From assembly GCA_027624135.1 (NCBI GenBank), contig JAQBXL010000010.1, positions 1-44,161 of the forward strand: 44,161 nucleotides of DNA, written 5' to 3'. This document shows, piece by piece, positions 1 to 7,448 of this stretch. Origin of the DNA: Chloroflexota bacterium. GTDB taxonomy: Bacteria; Chloroflexota; Dehalococcoidia; Lucifugimonadales; UBA3495. Made by a program: the position numbers and the translations under genes. Below the pieces are notes generated by a model that saw only the letters and a program-made list of their open reading frames with translations, ran no database searches and had not been told where the DNA came from. Numbering within the stretch: the stretch's first letter is position 1; each line of letters opens with the position of its first letter.

Positions 1-107
1 GTGACTATAGTTGGCGCCATCCCAGAGGGGGCTATATCTAGGAAAGTCAGTTTGATTTGGGAAATCCCGGTTAAGCTGATGCCGGTCTGCGGCGCTGATT
101 GGGTCAT
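1..107 (-). CDS. 5' part of an unidentified protein gene coupled to arsR (cut by the window edge)
   Basis: An open frame starts at the ATG at 107-105 on the minus strand and runs off the left edge with no stop (35 codons). Its ATG overlaps the stop of the ArsR gene as ATGA, and an AGGGAGAG ribosome binding site lies just upstream, inside the end of arsR, so the two genes are very probably co-translated. The visible residues begin MTQSAPQTGISLTGISQIKL. The stretch GISQIKLTF faintly recalls the first strand of VOC/glyoxalase-fold proteins. Small ArsR repressors are often paired with SRPBCC or VOC proteins. The fragment is too short to name. Confidence 0.6.
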   Translation of the reverse strand, partial: MTQSAPQTGISLTGISQIKLTFLDIAPSGMAPTIV

Positions 108-493
108 GGTTTCTCTCCCTCCGAAATTTCCGTTTCTTGTTCATCTTCGCCGGGTATAAAATCTTCCAGATAACTCGCCAACATATCCAGTTTGTCTTCC
201 CAGAACCGCCGGTACTGCGCTATCCAGTCAATCGCTTCTTTCATTGGCTCCGCTTCCAACTTGCAACGGCGAACCCGCCCGTCCTTCTGCTGCACCAACA
301 ACCCGGCCCGCTCCAGAACTCTAAGCTGCTTGGAGATCGCGGGCAGCGAGACATCAAAAGGCGCGGCCAAAGCCGAGACCGACGAATCGCCGTAGGATAG
401 TCGCTCCAAGATGGCGCGCCGTGTTGGATCGGCCAGTGCCGCGAACGTGGAATTCAACGTGGAATTCAGTGTTTCTGTTTGATAGTTAACCAT
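104..493 (-). CDS. ArsR/SmtB-family winged-helix transcriptional repressor
   Basis: This 129-residue protein is a small dimeric winged-helix DNA-binding regulator. The ALADPTRRAILERL segment near residues 18-31 is the hallmark of the ArsR subfamily that is usually paired with SRPBCC-type genes. The recognition helix lies around SLPAISKQLRVLERAGL, followed by the wing QQKDGRVRRCKL. No CxC-type metal-binding motif is visible, so metal sensing is not implied. The frame extends upstream to 595, but that part runs into a palindromic repeat at 569-653. The ATG at 493 fits the family N-terminus and sits directly behind an excellent promoter. An operator-like palindrome covers the start codon, suggesting autoregulation. 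The downstream gene overlaps by ATGA. Confidence 0.9.
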   Translation of the reverse strand: MVNYQTETLNSTLNSTFAALADPTRRAILERLSYGDSSVSALAAPFDVSLPAISKQLRVLERAGLLVQQKDGRVRRCKLEAEPMKEAIDWIAQYRRFWEDKLDMLASYLEDFIPGEDEQETEISEGEKP

Positions 494-529
494 TTGGTTA
501 AATATAAACAGCGAAAGCAGAATTGTCAA
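486..529 (-). promoter_or_regulatory. arsR promoter with palindromic operator over the start codon; probable leaderless transcript
   Basis: Read on the minus strand, a perfect -35 TTGACA (529-524) is followed by a 17-base spacer and a -10 TATATT (506-501). The expected transcription start, about 7 bases after the -10, falls at or next to the ATG at 493, so the mRNA should have almost no leader. A perfect 16-base palindrome, TTAACCA-TT-TGGTTAA on the plus strand (486-501), begins at the -10 box and covers the start codon. This is where a repressor would block initiation. Binding by this ArsR is an inference. Confidence 0.8.
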
Positions 530-568
530 TAAACCGTAGACATTCAAATCTCGGCAAATCTCTGTTGC

Positions 569-653
569 CCGCTCATGGTGAGCCCATCGAACCACTCACT
601 CCAGTTAAACCGTCATTCCCCGAAGACTTCTTCGACAAGCTCAGAATGAGCGG
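569..653. repeat. Solitary copy of an ~84-bp palindromic repeat (MITE/REP-like)
   Basis: The element begins CCGCTCATGGTGAGC and ends CTCAGAATGAGCGG; the two ends are imperfect inverted repeats of about 23 bases. The same element, 84 bases long, occurs three times in tandem at the far end of the window (43686-43769, 43816-43899, 43946-44029). Here the centre has diverged but both ends are recognisable. It fills part of the 360-base gap between arsR and prfB. In the remainder (654-853) I see no gene, RNA or clear terminator. Confidence 0.75.
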
Positions 654-853
654 GACGTGCAAGTAGGTTACTGTCAGTCTGTCGAAAGCGGTTTCCTAGG
701 TCCTCCCGGCTGGCAGTCGATGTTTCTCAGTGTGTCCCCGTTCGATTGAAATTACCTTTGGGGCAATATCGCTGGGTTCCGGCTTGCCCGAAAGACGGGT
801 GAGTTTGAGAATAGTTTGGCCCCAGGCAAAATACGGGACAACCTATACCAGAC

Positions 854-1952
854 TTACTCGCCGACCTTGGTCATCAGGTAGGCTTCGATAAATTCGTCGA
901 TCGCGCCGTTCAGCACTGCCTCGGGGTTAGTGCTCTGGAGATTGGTTCGGTGGTCTTTCACCGACTTATAAGGGTGAAGTACGTAACTGCGTATCTGGCT
1001 GCCCCACTCAGCAGCCTTGCGCTCCCCTCGCAATCCGGCCGTATGCTTGGCCTTCTCATCGGCCTGCCTAGCCAGCAGCCTGGCCTTTAATATCCTGATG
1101 GCATACTCGCGGTTCTGATGCTGGGAACGCTCGTTCTGGCAGGAAACTACGATACCGGTCGGAATGTGGGTCAGCCGGACCGCCGACGCCACCTTCTGTA
1201 CGTTCTGCCCGCCAGGGCCGCTGGAACGGAAGGTATCCATCTTGATGTCTTCCGACCGTATCTCCACCTCTGGGTCGTCATCGGATGTGGGCAGCACTTC
1301 AACCTGAGCAAAGGAGGTTTGCCTCAGGTTATTGGGGTCGTAAGGGGATAGGCGCACCAGCCGGTGAACGCCGCGCTCGGCCGCCAGATATCCGAACGCG
1401 TGGGGGCCTCCGACTTCCAATGTGGCGCTGCGTAGACCTGCTTCTTCACCATAAGAGAGATCCATGACCTCCAATGGACGCTTCCCAGTCTCAGCCCATT
1501 GGCAGTACATCTGTAGCAGCATCTCGGCCCAATCTTGGGCGTCGGTGCCGCCAGCTCCGGCATGGATCGATACGATGGCGGACCGGTCGTCGTAGGCGCC
1601 GGACAGGGTGAGGTTGATCTCTTCCTTGGCCAGGACCTTGGCCAGGGCTTCGAATTCCGCCTCCAATTGTTCCTGGAGCGAAGAATCGTTCTCTACTAGG
1701 GCCAACTCGGTTAATTCTATGAGGTTTTGAGAGCCGGACTCAAGACCGCGCCAAAGGGTGACAGTATCCTTCAACCGGCCCAGTTGCTGCATCTTCTGCT
1801 GTGCGGATTGGTGGTCGTCCCAGTAACCTGGCTCGGCCGCCTCGCGCTCCATGACGCTTATGGCGTCTTCTTTACCAGCCAGGTCAAAGACGCTCCACCA
1901 CTGACGCAATCTTCTGATTGAGGGTCGATAGGTGTTGTTTCAGTTGCTCCAT
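854..1952 (-). CDS. prfB: Peptide chain release factor 2 (programmed +1 frameshift)
   Basis: RF2 ends translation at UGA and UAA in the ribosomal A site by triggering peptidyl-tRNA hydrolysis. The gene starts at ATG 1952, reads 22 codons (MEQLKQHLSTLNQKIASVVERL split at the final Leu), meets an in-frame TGA at 1886-1884 and continues in the +1 frame with DLAGKEDA. The total is 365 residues, the same length as E. coli RF2. The catalytic GGQ lies in SSGPGGQNVQK. The stop-codon recognition tripeptide, normally SPF in RF2, reads SPY here (RLSPYDPNN). The interrupted frame is the known autoregulatory feature of the family and should not be scored as a pseudogene. A frame-only call would wrongly start at 1909. 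Confidence 0.96.
1883..1899 (-). promoter_or_regulatory. RF2 programmed +1 ribosomal frameshift site
   Basis: On the minus strand the sequence reads GGTGGAG-CGT-CTT-TGA-C. CTT is the slippery codon, TGA the in-frame stop and C the weak-context base after it. The Shine-Dalgarno-like GGTGGAG ends three bases before CTT, the same spacing as the internal stimulator in E. coli prfB. When RF2 is scarce, the ribosome shifts +1 and makes the full protein, giving feedback control. Confidence 0.95.
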
Positions 1953-2030
1953 GGTGGGGTATCTTCTCCGTCGTTGTTCCAGGGGGTATTTAAGGCCAAA
2001 CAAGGGCGTCGTTTCCGCCCTTACAGATTG

Positions 2031-2039
2031 ATTATATCA
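2031..2039 (-). promoter_or_regulatory. Extended -10 promoter element upstream of prfB
   Basis: The minus strand reads TGATATAAT, a consensus TATAAT with an upstream TG, about 80 bases before the prfB start at 1952. No good -35 is visible at 16-18 bases. The same TGATATAAT occurs before nuoA. Confidence 0.55.
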
Positions 2040-2095
2040 GGCGTGCCTCGCCGCACACCTGCATAAGGTTTCCAATAGGGACTGCTTCGGGCGTG

Positions 2096-3013
2096 TCAGC
2101 CGATGCCCAGTTTGTTCGCCAACCAGGAAGTCTGTATCTGGGCATGCTCGTGGCCGCCGCCCTCCGCCGCTCCGTGGTAGACCCGTAAATCGCAATCGGG
2201 AATCTTGGCCGCCAGTTCTTCGCCAAAAGCCAGGGGGCAGGAATTGGTGTCGTTGATGCCCACGCTGAGCAGAACTGGCACGGTTATTTTTTCAGCGATC
2301 TTGAGCACGTCCAACTCTTCGGTGTTCTGGACCACTGCCTCGCGCCTCGTAGGGTAAAGACGCAAGTAGTCATTCAATTCCGCCAGCGGGTATCCCAACC
2401 CAGGCATCAAAGAAATCGGGTTGCCCAGAGCTATGGGTGTGTTGGCCGCGACGGCGTGGACCGATCTGCGGCGGGCGGCTCCGGCCAGCGCCAATGCTCC
2501 GCCGAGGCCGCTCCCGATCAGAGCAATATTCTGAAGTTGGGCCTCGGCCTGCACCGACAGAGCGTCGATGCCTCGAAGGATGTCGGCGAAGACCCGGCGC
2601 ATCACATAGGATTCGGGCGCCGCGATACCCTCGGTCAGGAGGCCGGGGTACTGAGCCTGGAAAACCTGGTCGCTGTTTCGTTGGCCCCGGTAGGTGGGGT
2701 TCATCACCACCGCCTGTTCCCGCAAGGGAGTGTAAACGATGTCATGAACGCTGCCGTAATCCGGCATCCGGACTATCGCCGGGAACGGCCCTCGGCCTTT
2801 GGGGACAGACAGCCAAGCGCACAACCTGAAACCATCAGCCGACGTGTAACGCATCTGGAATACGTCCCAGTCGGGCTGGGAATAGAAGTCGTCCCGGTTG
2901 ATGCGCACATCCACCGGAAATTCGGCCAGCGCGGCTTCGGTCTCTTGCCAGAACCGGTCGGATGATGTGGTCACGAGACCGCCGTTTCCAGTCCAATCTG
3001 AACCGACAACCAT
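2096..3013 (-). CDS. Acetyl-xylan esterase/cephalosporin-C deacetylase-like alpha/beta-hydrolase, catalytic residues apparently lost
   Basis: This 305-residue protein is paralogous to the gene just upstream (2971-3909); both have a short N-terminal region, then the alpha/beta-hydrolase core of the AXE1 family. The upstream paralog has the nucleophile elbow GSSQGG. Here the matching segment is GSGLGG, so the second Ser, the expected nucleophile, is Gly. The C-terminal region that holds the catalytic His (GHGN in the paralog) reads EGGGHEH with no His in the aligned place. The acid region (GINDTN) is kept. The protein may be a non-catalytic paralog or use other residues. The ATG at 3013 has AGGAG three bases upstream. 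A GTG at 2974, overlapping the neighbour's stop as GTGA, is an alternative that gives a more family-like N-terminus. Confidence 0.8.
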   Translation of the reverse strand: MVVGSDWTGNGGLVTTSSDRFWQETEAALAEFPVDVRINRDDFYSQPDWDVFQMRYTSADGFRLCAWLSVPKGRGPFPAIVRMPDYGSVHDIVYTPLREQAVVMNPTYRGQRNSDQVFQAQYPGLLTEGIAAPESYVMRRVFADILRGIDALSVQAEAQLQNIALIGSGLGGALALAGAARRRSVHAVAANTPIALGNPISLMPGLGYPLAELNDYLRLYPTRREAVVQNTEELDVLKIAEKITVPVLLSVGINDTNSCPLAFGEELAAKIPDCDLRVYHGAAEGGGHEHAQIQTSWLANKLGIG

Positions 3014-3909
3014 TCTCTCTCCTGGGCGGGGTAGTCATGAGCGTTGCCATGTCCCGAATTGGGAAATAGCCAAAGTTCTTTATGGCCGGTCAACGCCCGG
3101 TAGGCCGCATAACTGGTTTCCGGGGGACAGACCTCATCGTCCAGCGCGATACCGACGACCATGGGACAAGTTATCTTAGGAGCGAAATTAACGGCATCGA
3201 AATACCGAAGAGTCTCCAACATCCTCTCCCCCTCCTCTGGGTAGGCCCTGGCGTAACAGGCCAGTTCATCGTAGGGATACGACCTGAACATGGTCATTGC
3301 CTCGGGGAAACAACACAAGAACGGATACCCCGCAACGCCGGCTTTGATCTCAGGGCGCAGCGCGGAGGTTATGAGTGTCAATCCACCGCCCTGACTGCTG
3401 CCGCAGGCATAGATCCGCTCCGGGTCTATCTCGGGGCGGGATCGAAGAAAATCGACGCCCCTTACGCAATCCGAGATGACCCCCCTATATCCGTAGTTCT
3501 CCTTGCTTTCCAGTCCGGAGGTGAGCAGACCGGGGTAGCCGGGGTTGAACTCGGCGCTGCTCCGCAACTTTCCGCGGACCGACACCGATAGCACCGCCAC
3601 TCCTTTCTTCGCCCAGTCTCGGCGCACGGGCGGTTCTGACTTGTAGCCTGGGAGATTGAGGATCGCCGGGAAAGGCCCATCTCCCTGGGTCGGCACGCTG
3701 TACCAGGCAGAAACTTCCAGTCCGCCCAGGCTCAGGTAAGTGACGTCAAAGACGTGGGCGTCATCGTTGCTTCGCAGCGGTTCGGCGGTGATAACCGGCT
3801 TCAGCGATATCTGGGACAGCTGCTCCAGCGTGCCGCTCCAAAAATCGTCGAAGTCGGCAGGCGGAGTCACTTGAGTCGTGAAATCTTCCAGGTCCTGTTG
3901 GGTTGCCAT
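2971..3909 (-). CDS. Acetyl-xylan esterase/cephalosporin-C deacetylase-family hydrolase (AXE1-like)
   Basis: The 312-residue protein belongs to the AXE1 group of alpha/beta-hydrolases, which remove acetyl groups from carbohydrates or related small esters. The real substrate cannot be told. The order of motifs fits: FPAILNLPGYK, SVRGKLRSS, the nucleophile elbow ACGSSQGGGL (Ser), the acid region ALDDEVCPP (Asp), and the C-terminal SGHGNAHD (His). No signal peptide is seen, so a cytoplasmic enzyme is likely. The start at 3909 (MATQQDLEDF) has GGAG five bases upstream. The frame continues to 3990, but that stretch contains the probable promoter. It is the first gene of a two-gene operon with the paralog at 2096-3013. 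Confidence 0.88.
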   Translation of the reverse strand: MATQQDLEDFTTQVTPPADFDDFWSGTLEQLSQISLKPVITAEPLRSNDDAHVFDVTYLSLGGLEVSAWYSVPTQGDGPFPAILNLPGYKSEPPVRRDWAKKGVAVLSVSVRGKLRSSAEFNPGYPGLLTSGLESKENYGYRGVISDCVRGVDFLRSRPEIDPERIYACGSSQGGGLTLITSALRPEIKAGVAGYPFLCCFPEAMTMFRSYPYDELACYARAYPEEGERMLETLRYFDAVNFAPKITCPMVVGIALDDEVCPPETSYAAYRALTGHKELWLFPNSGHGNAHDYPAQEREWLSVQIGLETAVS

Positions 3910-3960
3910 GACATCTCCATCCGATAGGTTGTTAACCAGTACAGGTTTTCGATACCCGTG

Positions 3961-3966
3961 ATTATA
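3961..3966 (-). promoter_or_regulatory. Possible -10 box for the esterase pair
   Basis: Minus-strand TATAAT lies about 50 bases before the start codon at 3909. There is no clear -35 and no TG extension, so this call rests on the exact hexamer and its position in the gap between divergent genes. Confidence 0.4.
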
Positions 3967-4062
3967 TCGGGAGTATGGCGGTCGCTGCACTCCCGATCTA
4001 TTTCAGAGAGACCGGCATCCAATAATCAAACATCACCTGATATTTGGAACTGTACTGTAAAT

Positions 4063-4539
4063 ATGAAAGTCAGACTGCGGGAACAATCCGTTGTCATTCG
4101 AGCGCCGCGCTCGTTGGTCTTTGAGCTGATTAGCTCCTTCGGTGAGGGCCATGCAGAGACCGACGTCAGAGACCCCACCGGCGAACAGGAAGAACGCTCG
4201 CGGTTGTTGGAAAGGGAGGGCAACCGGCTGTTGATGGAGTTCCATTCCAGGGACGGCCGCAAGACTTACCGAACCCTGGAAGAGGTGATGCTCTATCCCG
4301 AAGAGCGCATCACTTTTAGACATCTGGACGGGCCACTGCACCATTCCCAAGAGGAGTTCCTATTCACGGAAACGGACGTTGGAACCACGATGACCCACCA
4401 CGGCGAGATCGAATGCCGGATGCACTGGCTTCCCGGCGCTGGCTGGGCGGTGGCCCGTTTTTATGTCAAGCGCCACTACGAACGCCTGGTTCTCCGCCAC
4501 ATGAACGACCTTAAAGACCGGGCGGAAGGCCGGAAATAA
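4063..4539 (+). CDS. SRPBCC/START-like domain protein
   Basis: A 158-residue protein beginning MKVRLREQSVVIRAPRSLVF. The opening strand followed by APRSLVFELIS is typical of the SRPBCC (polyketide cyclase/START-like) fold, a helix-grip barrel that encloses a hydrophobic ligand. The later alternation of strands (RTLEEVMLYPEERITFRHL, EEFLFTETDVGTTMTHHGEI) and the long C-terminal helix (YVKRHYERLVLRHMNDL) also fit. The ligand or reaction is unknown. The frame opens upstream at 3958, but that part overlaps the divergent promoter region; ATG 4063 fits the fold. It stands alone between the divergent esterase genes and plsY. Confidence 0.75.
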   Translation: MKVRLREQSVVIRAPRSLVFELISSFGEGHAETDVRDPTGEQEERSRLLEREGNRLLMEFHSRDGRKTYRTLEEVMLYPEERITFRHLDGPLHHSQEEFLFTETDVGTTMTHHGEIECRMHWLPGAGWAVARFYVKRHYERLVLRHMNDLKDRAEGRK

Positions 4540-4657
4540 GCCTAAATTGGCAATCCCAATCGCTCCGGGGTTATGCTGGTTATAGACCACTTAATACAGA
4601 CATGGAGACTTAAAACTGGACGTTGTAGCTGTCATATCCCTGGCTGTCGGCGCGTAT

Positions 4658-5236
4658 GTGATGGGATCGATTCCCACCGCCTACATCCTGGTGCGGCTGG
4701 CCAACGGCGAGGACATCCGTCGATCCGGAAGTGGCAACGTAGGCGCTCTGAACACGTATCACCGACTAGGCGCGTGGGCGGGTATTACCGTATTGCTGGT
4801 GGACACGGCCAAGGGTGTCTTGGCGGTTGTTGTTCCGAGATTGGTGGGCGTTGCTGAATGGGCGTTGTTCGTCACCACGCCGTTGGTTGTTGCCGGTCAC
4901 AACTGGCCCGTTTTTTTGGGGTTCCGGGGCGGGAAGGGCGCGGCAGCCATCTTTGGAATCTCTCTGGCCGTTGTCCCGTGGCTCACCGTAATCACCGCCG
5001 GCCCAAGCATCCTGGTGATGCTAGGTCTCCGTAACGTAGTCCTGGGCGCGGCCTTCGGCTTCATGATGTTGAACGCCCTGCTCTGGCTCACCGGACAAGG
5101 CGCTCAGCAGGTTGGTCTCTGCCTATTGTTAACCTTATTAGTCACCGGAACTTACCTGATCAACGTGCGAGAGCACATCGTCAGTTCAATCAAAGCACGT
5201 AAATGGCGGGAACTGTTCTTGCGATTGGCTGGATAG
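4658..5236 (+). CDS. plsY: Glycerol-3-phosphate acyltransferase PlsY (acyl-phosphate dependent)
   Basis: PlsY is an integral membrane enzyme that transfers an acyl group from acyl-phosphate to glycerol-3-phosphate, the first step of phospholipid synthesis. The three conserved loops are present: GSIPTAYI and RRSGSGNVGALN near the N-terminus, AGHNWPVFLGFRGGKG in the middle, and NVREHI near the C-terminus. Several hydrophobic helices separate them. From the GTG at 4658 the first transmembrane helix is clipped (MMGSIPT). In-frame upstream codons read LDVVAVISLAVGAYV, restoring a full helix. The best upstream start is a CTG at 4616 with GGAG eight bases before it, so the true gene may be 4616-5236. 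Confidence 0.92.
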   Translation: MMGSIPTAYILVRLANGEDIRRSGSGNVGALNTYHRLGAWAGITVLLVDTAKGVLAVVVPRLVGVAEWALFVTTPLVVAGHNWPVFLGFRGGKGAAAIFGISLAVVPWLTVITAGPSILVMLGLRNVVLGAAFGFMMLNALLWLTGQGAQQVGLCLLLTLLVTGTYLINVREHIVSSIKARKWRELFLRLAG

Positions 5237-5295
5237 CGGTCTTCTGCGAGCGGGAAATGGACTCTAATCCCATGCGCCCCCCCCACTTCGTAGGC

Positions 5296-5301
5296 TATAA
5301 T
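5296..5301 (+). promoter_or_regulatory. Possible -10 box for thrS
   Basis: An exact TATAAT lies 67 bases before the thrS start in the plsY-thrS gap. No convincing -35 hexamer is visible. Confidence 0.4.
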
Positions 5302-5367
5302 GGTGCCTGACTAGCCGTATCAGCCCCAGTTACAGTCATTAATTATTTGCCCCCATGAGTAGGTGAG

Positions 5368-7140
5368 ATGTTAGACCACGGCTCTCTCGAAACCGAGGGC
5401 GTTGACGAGGCTCAAGCCCACCGCAACGCCATGCGCCATTCTGCCGCCCACGTGATGGCCGACGCTGTCCTCAAACTTTTCCCCGAGGCCAAGATGGGTA
5501 TCGGCCCGCCCATCCAAGACGGGTTCTACTACGACTTTGAGGTTGCCCGCCCGTTCACTCCGGAAGACCTGGAAGCGATCGAAAAGCTGATGCGCGAGAC
5601 GATCAGCGGCAGTTTCCCGTTCGAGCGAGAGGAACTCACCCGCGCCGACGCCGAGGCTATGTTCGCCGATCAGCCCTACAAGCTGGAACTGATCGAGGGG
5701 CTGGCCGACGACGCCAAGATCTCCATCTACCGGCACGACAGGTTCGTGGACCTGTGCCAGGGGCCCCACGTTGGCGGCACTTCAGGCATTCCGGCCATGA
5801 AGCTGCTCAGCGTGGCCGGCGCCTATTGGCGGGGCGACGAAAAACGGCCCATGCTCCAGCGCATCTACGGCACGGCCTTCGACTCTGAAGCCGAGCTAGC
5901 GGAACACCTGGAGCGGTTGGAAGAAGCCGAGCGCCGGGACCACCGGACCCTGGGCCGCCAGTTGGGGCTATTTAGCATCCATGAAGAGATCGGCCCCGGT
6001 CTGATCGTCTGGCACCCCAAGGGGGGCCGGCTCCGCTCCTTGGTTGAAGACTATTGGAAAGACCTCCACTTCCGGCTGGGCTACGACATCGTGTATTCGC
6101 CCCACATCGGAAAGGCTCAATTGTGGGAGACCAGCGGCCACTTGGATTTCTACCAGGAAAACATGTTTGCCCCCGTGGAAGTGGACGAGCAGCAATACTA
6201 CCTGAAGCCCATGAACTGCCCCTTCCATATCTCCATCTACCGCTCGAATCTGCACAGCTACCGGGAGTTGCCGCTGCGGTTCGCTGAGTTGGGAACCGTC
6301 TACCGCTACGAGCGCAGCGGTGTTTTGCACGGCCTGATGCGCGTGCGTGGCTTCACCCAAGACGATGCGCATATCTTCTGCACTCCGGACCAGGTCGAAG
6401 ATGAGATTGGTGGCGTGTTGGAGTTGACCTTCGAATTACTGGATGCCTTCGGGTTTTCCGATTTTCCCATCGCTCTCTCGACAAGGCCCGATAAATACGT
6501 GGGCGACCCCGAGATGTGGGAACACGCCACCAATTCGCTACAGAGCGCGCTGGAAAAACGGGGACTGCCCTTCACGGTAGACGAGGGTGGCGGCGCGTTC
6601 TATGGCCCCAAGATTGACATCAACATCACTGACGCCCTGGGCCGAGCCTGGCAGTGCACTACCGTGCAGTTCGACTTCAACCTGCCCCAACGGTTCGATC
6701 TGACCTATCAAAACGCCGAGGGCGGACGGAGCCAACCCTACATGGTCCACCGGGCCATCCTTGGCTCCATGGAGCGGTTCTTGGGCGTATTGATAGAGCA
6801 TTACGGCGGCGCGTTCCCGGTATGGCTGGCGCCGGTGCAGGCAGTGCTGATACCCATCGCCGACCGGCACATCGAGTATTGCGAGTCGGTGTCGGCCACC
6901 CTTGAGGCTGGGGGATTCCGCGCCGAGGTGGACACCCGGGGCGAGCGAATGAACCAGAAGATCCGCACCGCCCAGATGCAGAAGGTGCCCTATATGCTAG
7001 TGGTGGGAGACCGGGAGCAAGAAGCCGGGGCAGTAGCCGTGCGCCACCGCGGCGGCGAAGACCTGGGGGCCATGCCCCTAGCCGACTTCATGACCCGCCT
7101 GGGAGAGGAAGCCCAGGTTCCCAAGGGCTCGGCTGGGTAG
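5368..7140 (+). CDS. thrS: Threonyl-tRNA synthetase (lacking the N-terminal TGS domain)
   Basis: The enzyme charges tRNA-Thr with threonine. The 590 residues begin directly in the editing domain (HRNAMRHSAAHVMADAV, residues 17-33, with the zinc-like HxxxH). They continue through the SAD region (DRFVDLCQGPHV) and class II motif 2 (GTVYRYERSG...RGFTQDDAHIF). The catalytic zinc ligands are in MNCPFH and MVHRAILGS, and the anticodon-binding domain ends the protein. Most bacterial ThrRS are about 640 residues with a TGS domain first; an in-frame stop just upstream of ATG 5368 shows that domain is absent here. The last 100 bases are duplicated at 7821-7922, flanking a toxin-antitoxin pair. Confidence 0.96.
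   Translation: MLDHGSLETEGVDEAQAHRNAMRHSAAHVMADAVLKLFPEAKMGIGPPIQDGFYYDFEVARPFTPEDLEAIEKLMRETISGSFPFEREELTRADAEAMFADQPYKLELIEGLADDAKISIYRHDRFVDLCQGPHVGGTSGIPAMKLLSVAGAYWRGDEKRPMLQRIYGTAFDSEAELAEHLERLEEAERRDHRTLGRQLGLFSIHEEIGPGLIVWHPKGGRLRSLVEDYWKDLHFRLGYDIVYSPHIGKAQLWETSGHLDFYQENMFAPVEVDEQQYYLKPMNCPFHISIYRSNLHSYRELPLRFAELGTVYRYERSGVLHGLMRVRGFTQDDAHIFCTPDQVEDEIGGVLELTFELLDAFGFSDFPIALSTRPDKYVGDPEMWEHATNSLQSALEKRGLPFTVDEGGGAFYGPKIDINITDALGRAWQCTTVQFDFNLPQRFDLTYQNAEGGRSQPYMVHRAILGSMERFLGVLIEHYGGAFPVWLAPVQAVLIPIADRHIEYCESVSATLEAGGFRAEVDTRGERMNQKIRTAQMQKVPYMLVVGDREQEAGAVAVRHRGGEDLGAMPLADFMTRLGEEAQVPKGSAG
7041..7140 (+). repeat. Direct repeat, proximal copy (3' end of thrS)
   Basis: This 100-base segment is the last part of the thrS coding sequence, including its stop. 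It recurs about 90 per cent identical at 7821-7922 and brackets the DUF433/DUF5615 genes. The copy that is read as protein is this one. Confidence 0.9.
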
Positions 7141-7208
7141 AAGTCAATCAGAAGCCCATCGGTGACATCTTTGGTTGGGCTGCTATCCCTCGGAGGGAGA
7201 ATTAGAAA

Positions 7209-7439
7209 GTGAAGAACCTGACTCGCATCACATTCGACCAAAAGGTGATGGGTGGTAAGCCCTGTATTCGCGGCCTGCGTGTCACAGTGGGAACCATCGT
7301 CGGACTCGTCGCCGCAGGCTACTCAACCACAGACATCTTGCAATCCTATCCGTATCTGGAAAAAGAAGATGTCATGGAGGCTCTGGCCTACGCTGCTTGG
7401 CGCTCAGAAGAGATAGAAGTGCCCCTTAGCGAGGGGTGA
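7209..7439 (+). CDS. DUF433-family antitoxin
   Basis: A 76-residue protein with the DUF433 signature RITFDQKVMGGKPCIRGLRV near its start, followed by a helix-turn-helix-like region (GYSTTDILQSYPYLEKEDV). DUF433 proteins are antitoxins of the VapB45 type and normally sit just before a DUF5615 PIN-like toxin, as here. They are expected to bind both the toxin and the operon's operator. The start is GTG 7209, supported by GGAGGGAG at 7192-7199. The gene lies 68 bases after thrS, between two copies of the thrS 3' end. Confidence 0.88.
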   Translation: MKNLTRITFDQKVMGGKPCIRGLRVTVGTIVGLVAAGYSTTDILQSYPYLEKEDVMEALAYAAWRSEEIEVPLSEG

Positions 7440-7448
7440 CGATTTGGT

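Noticed and set aside
1884-1886. In-frame TGA in prfB as a sign of a pseudogene or sequencing error
   Set aside because: All elements of the known RF2 frameshift signal are present at correct spacing.
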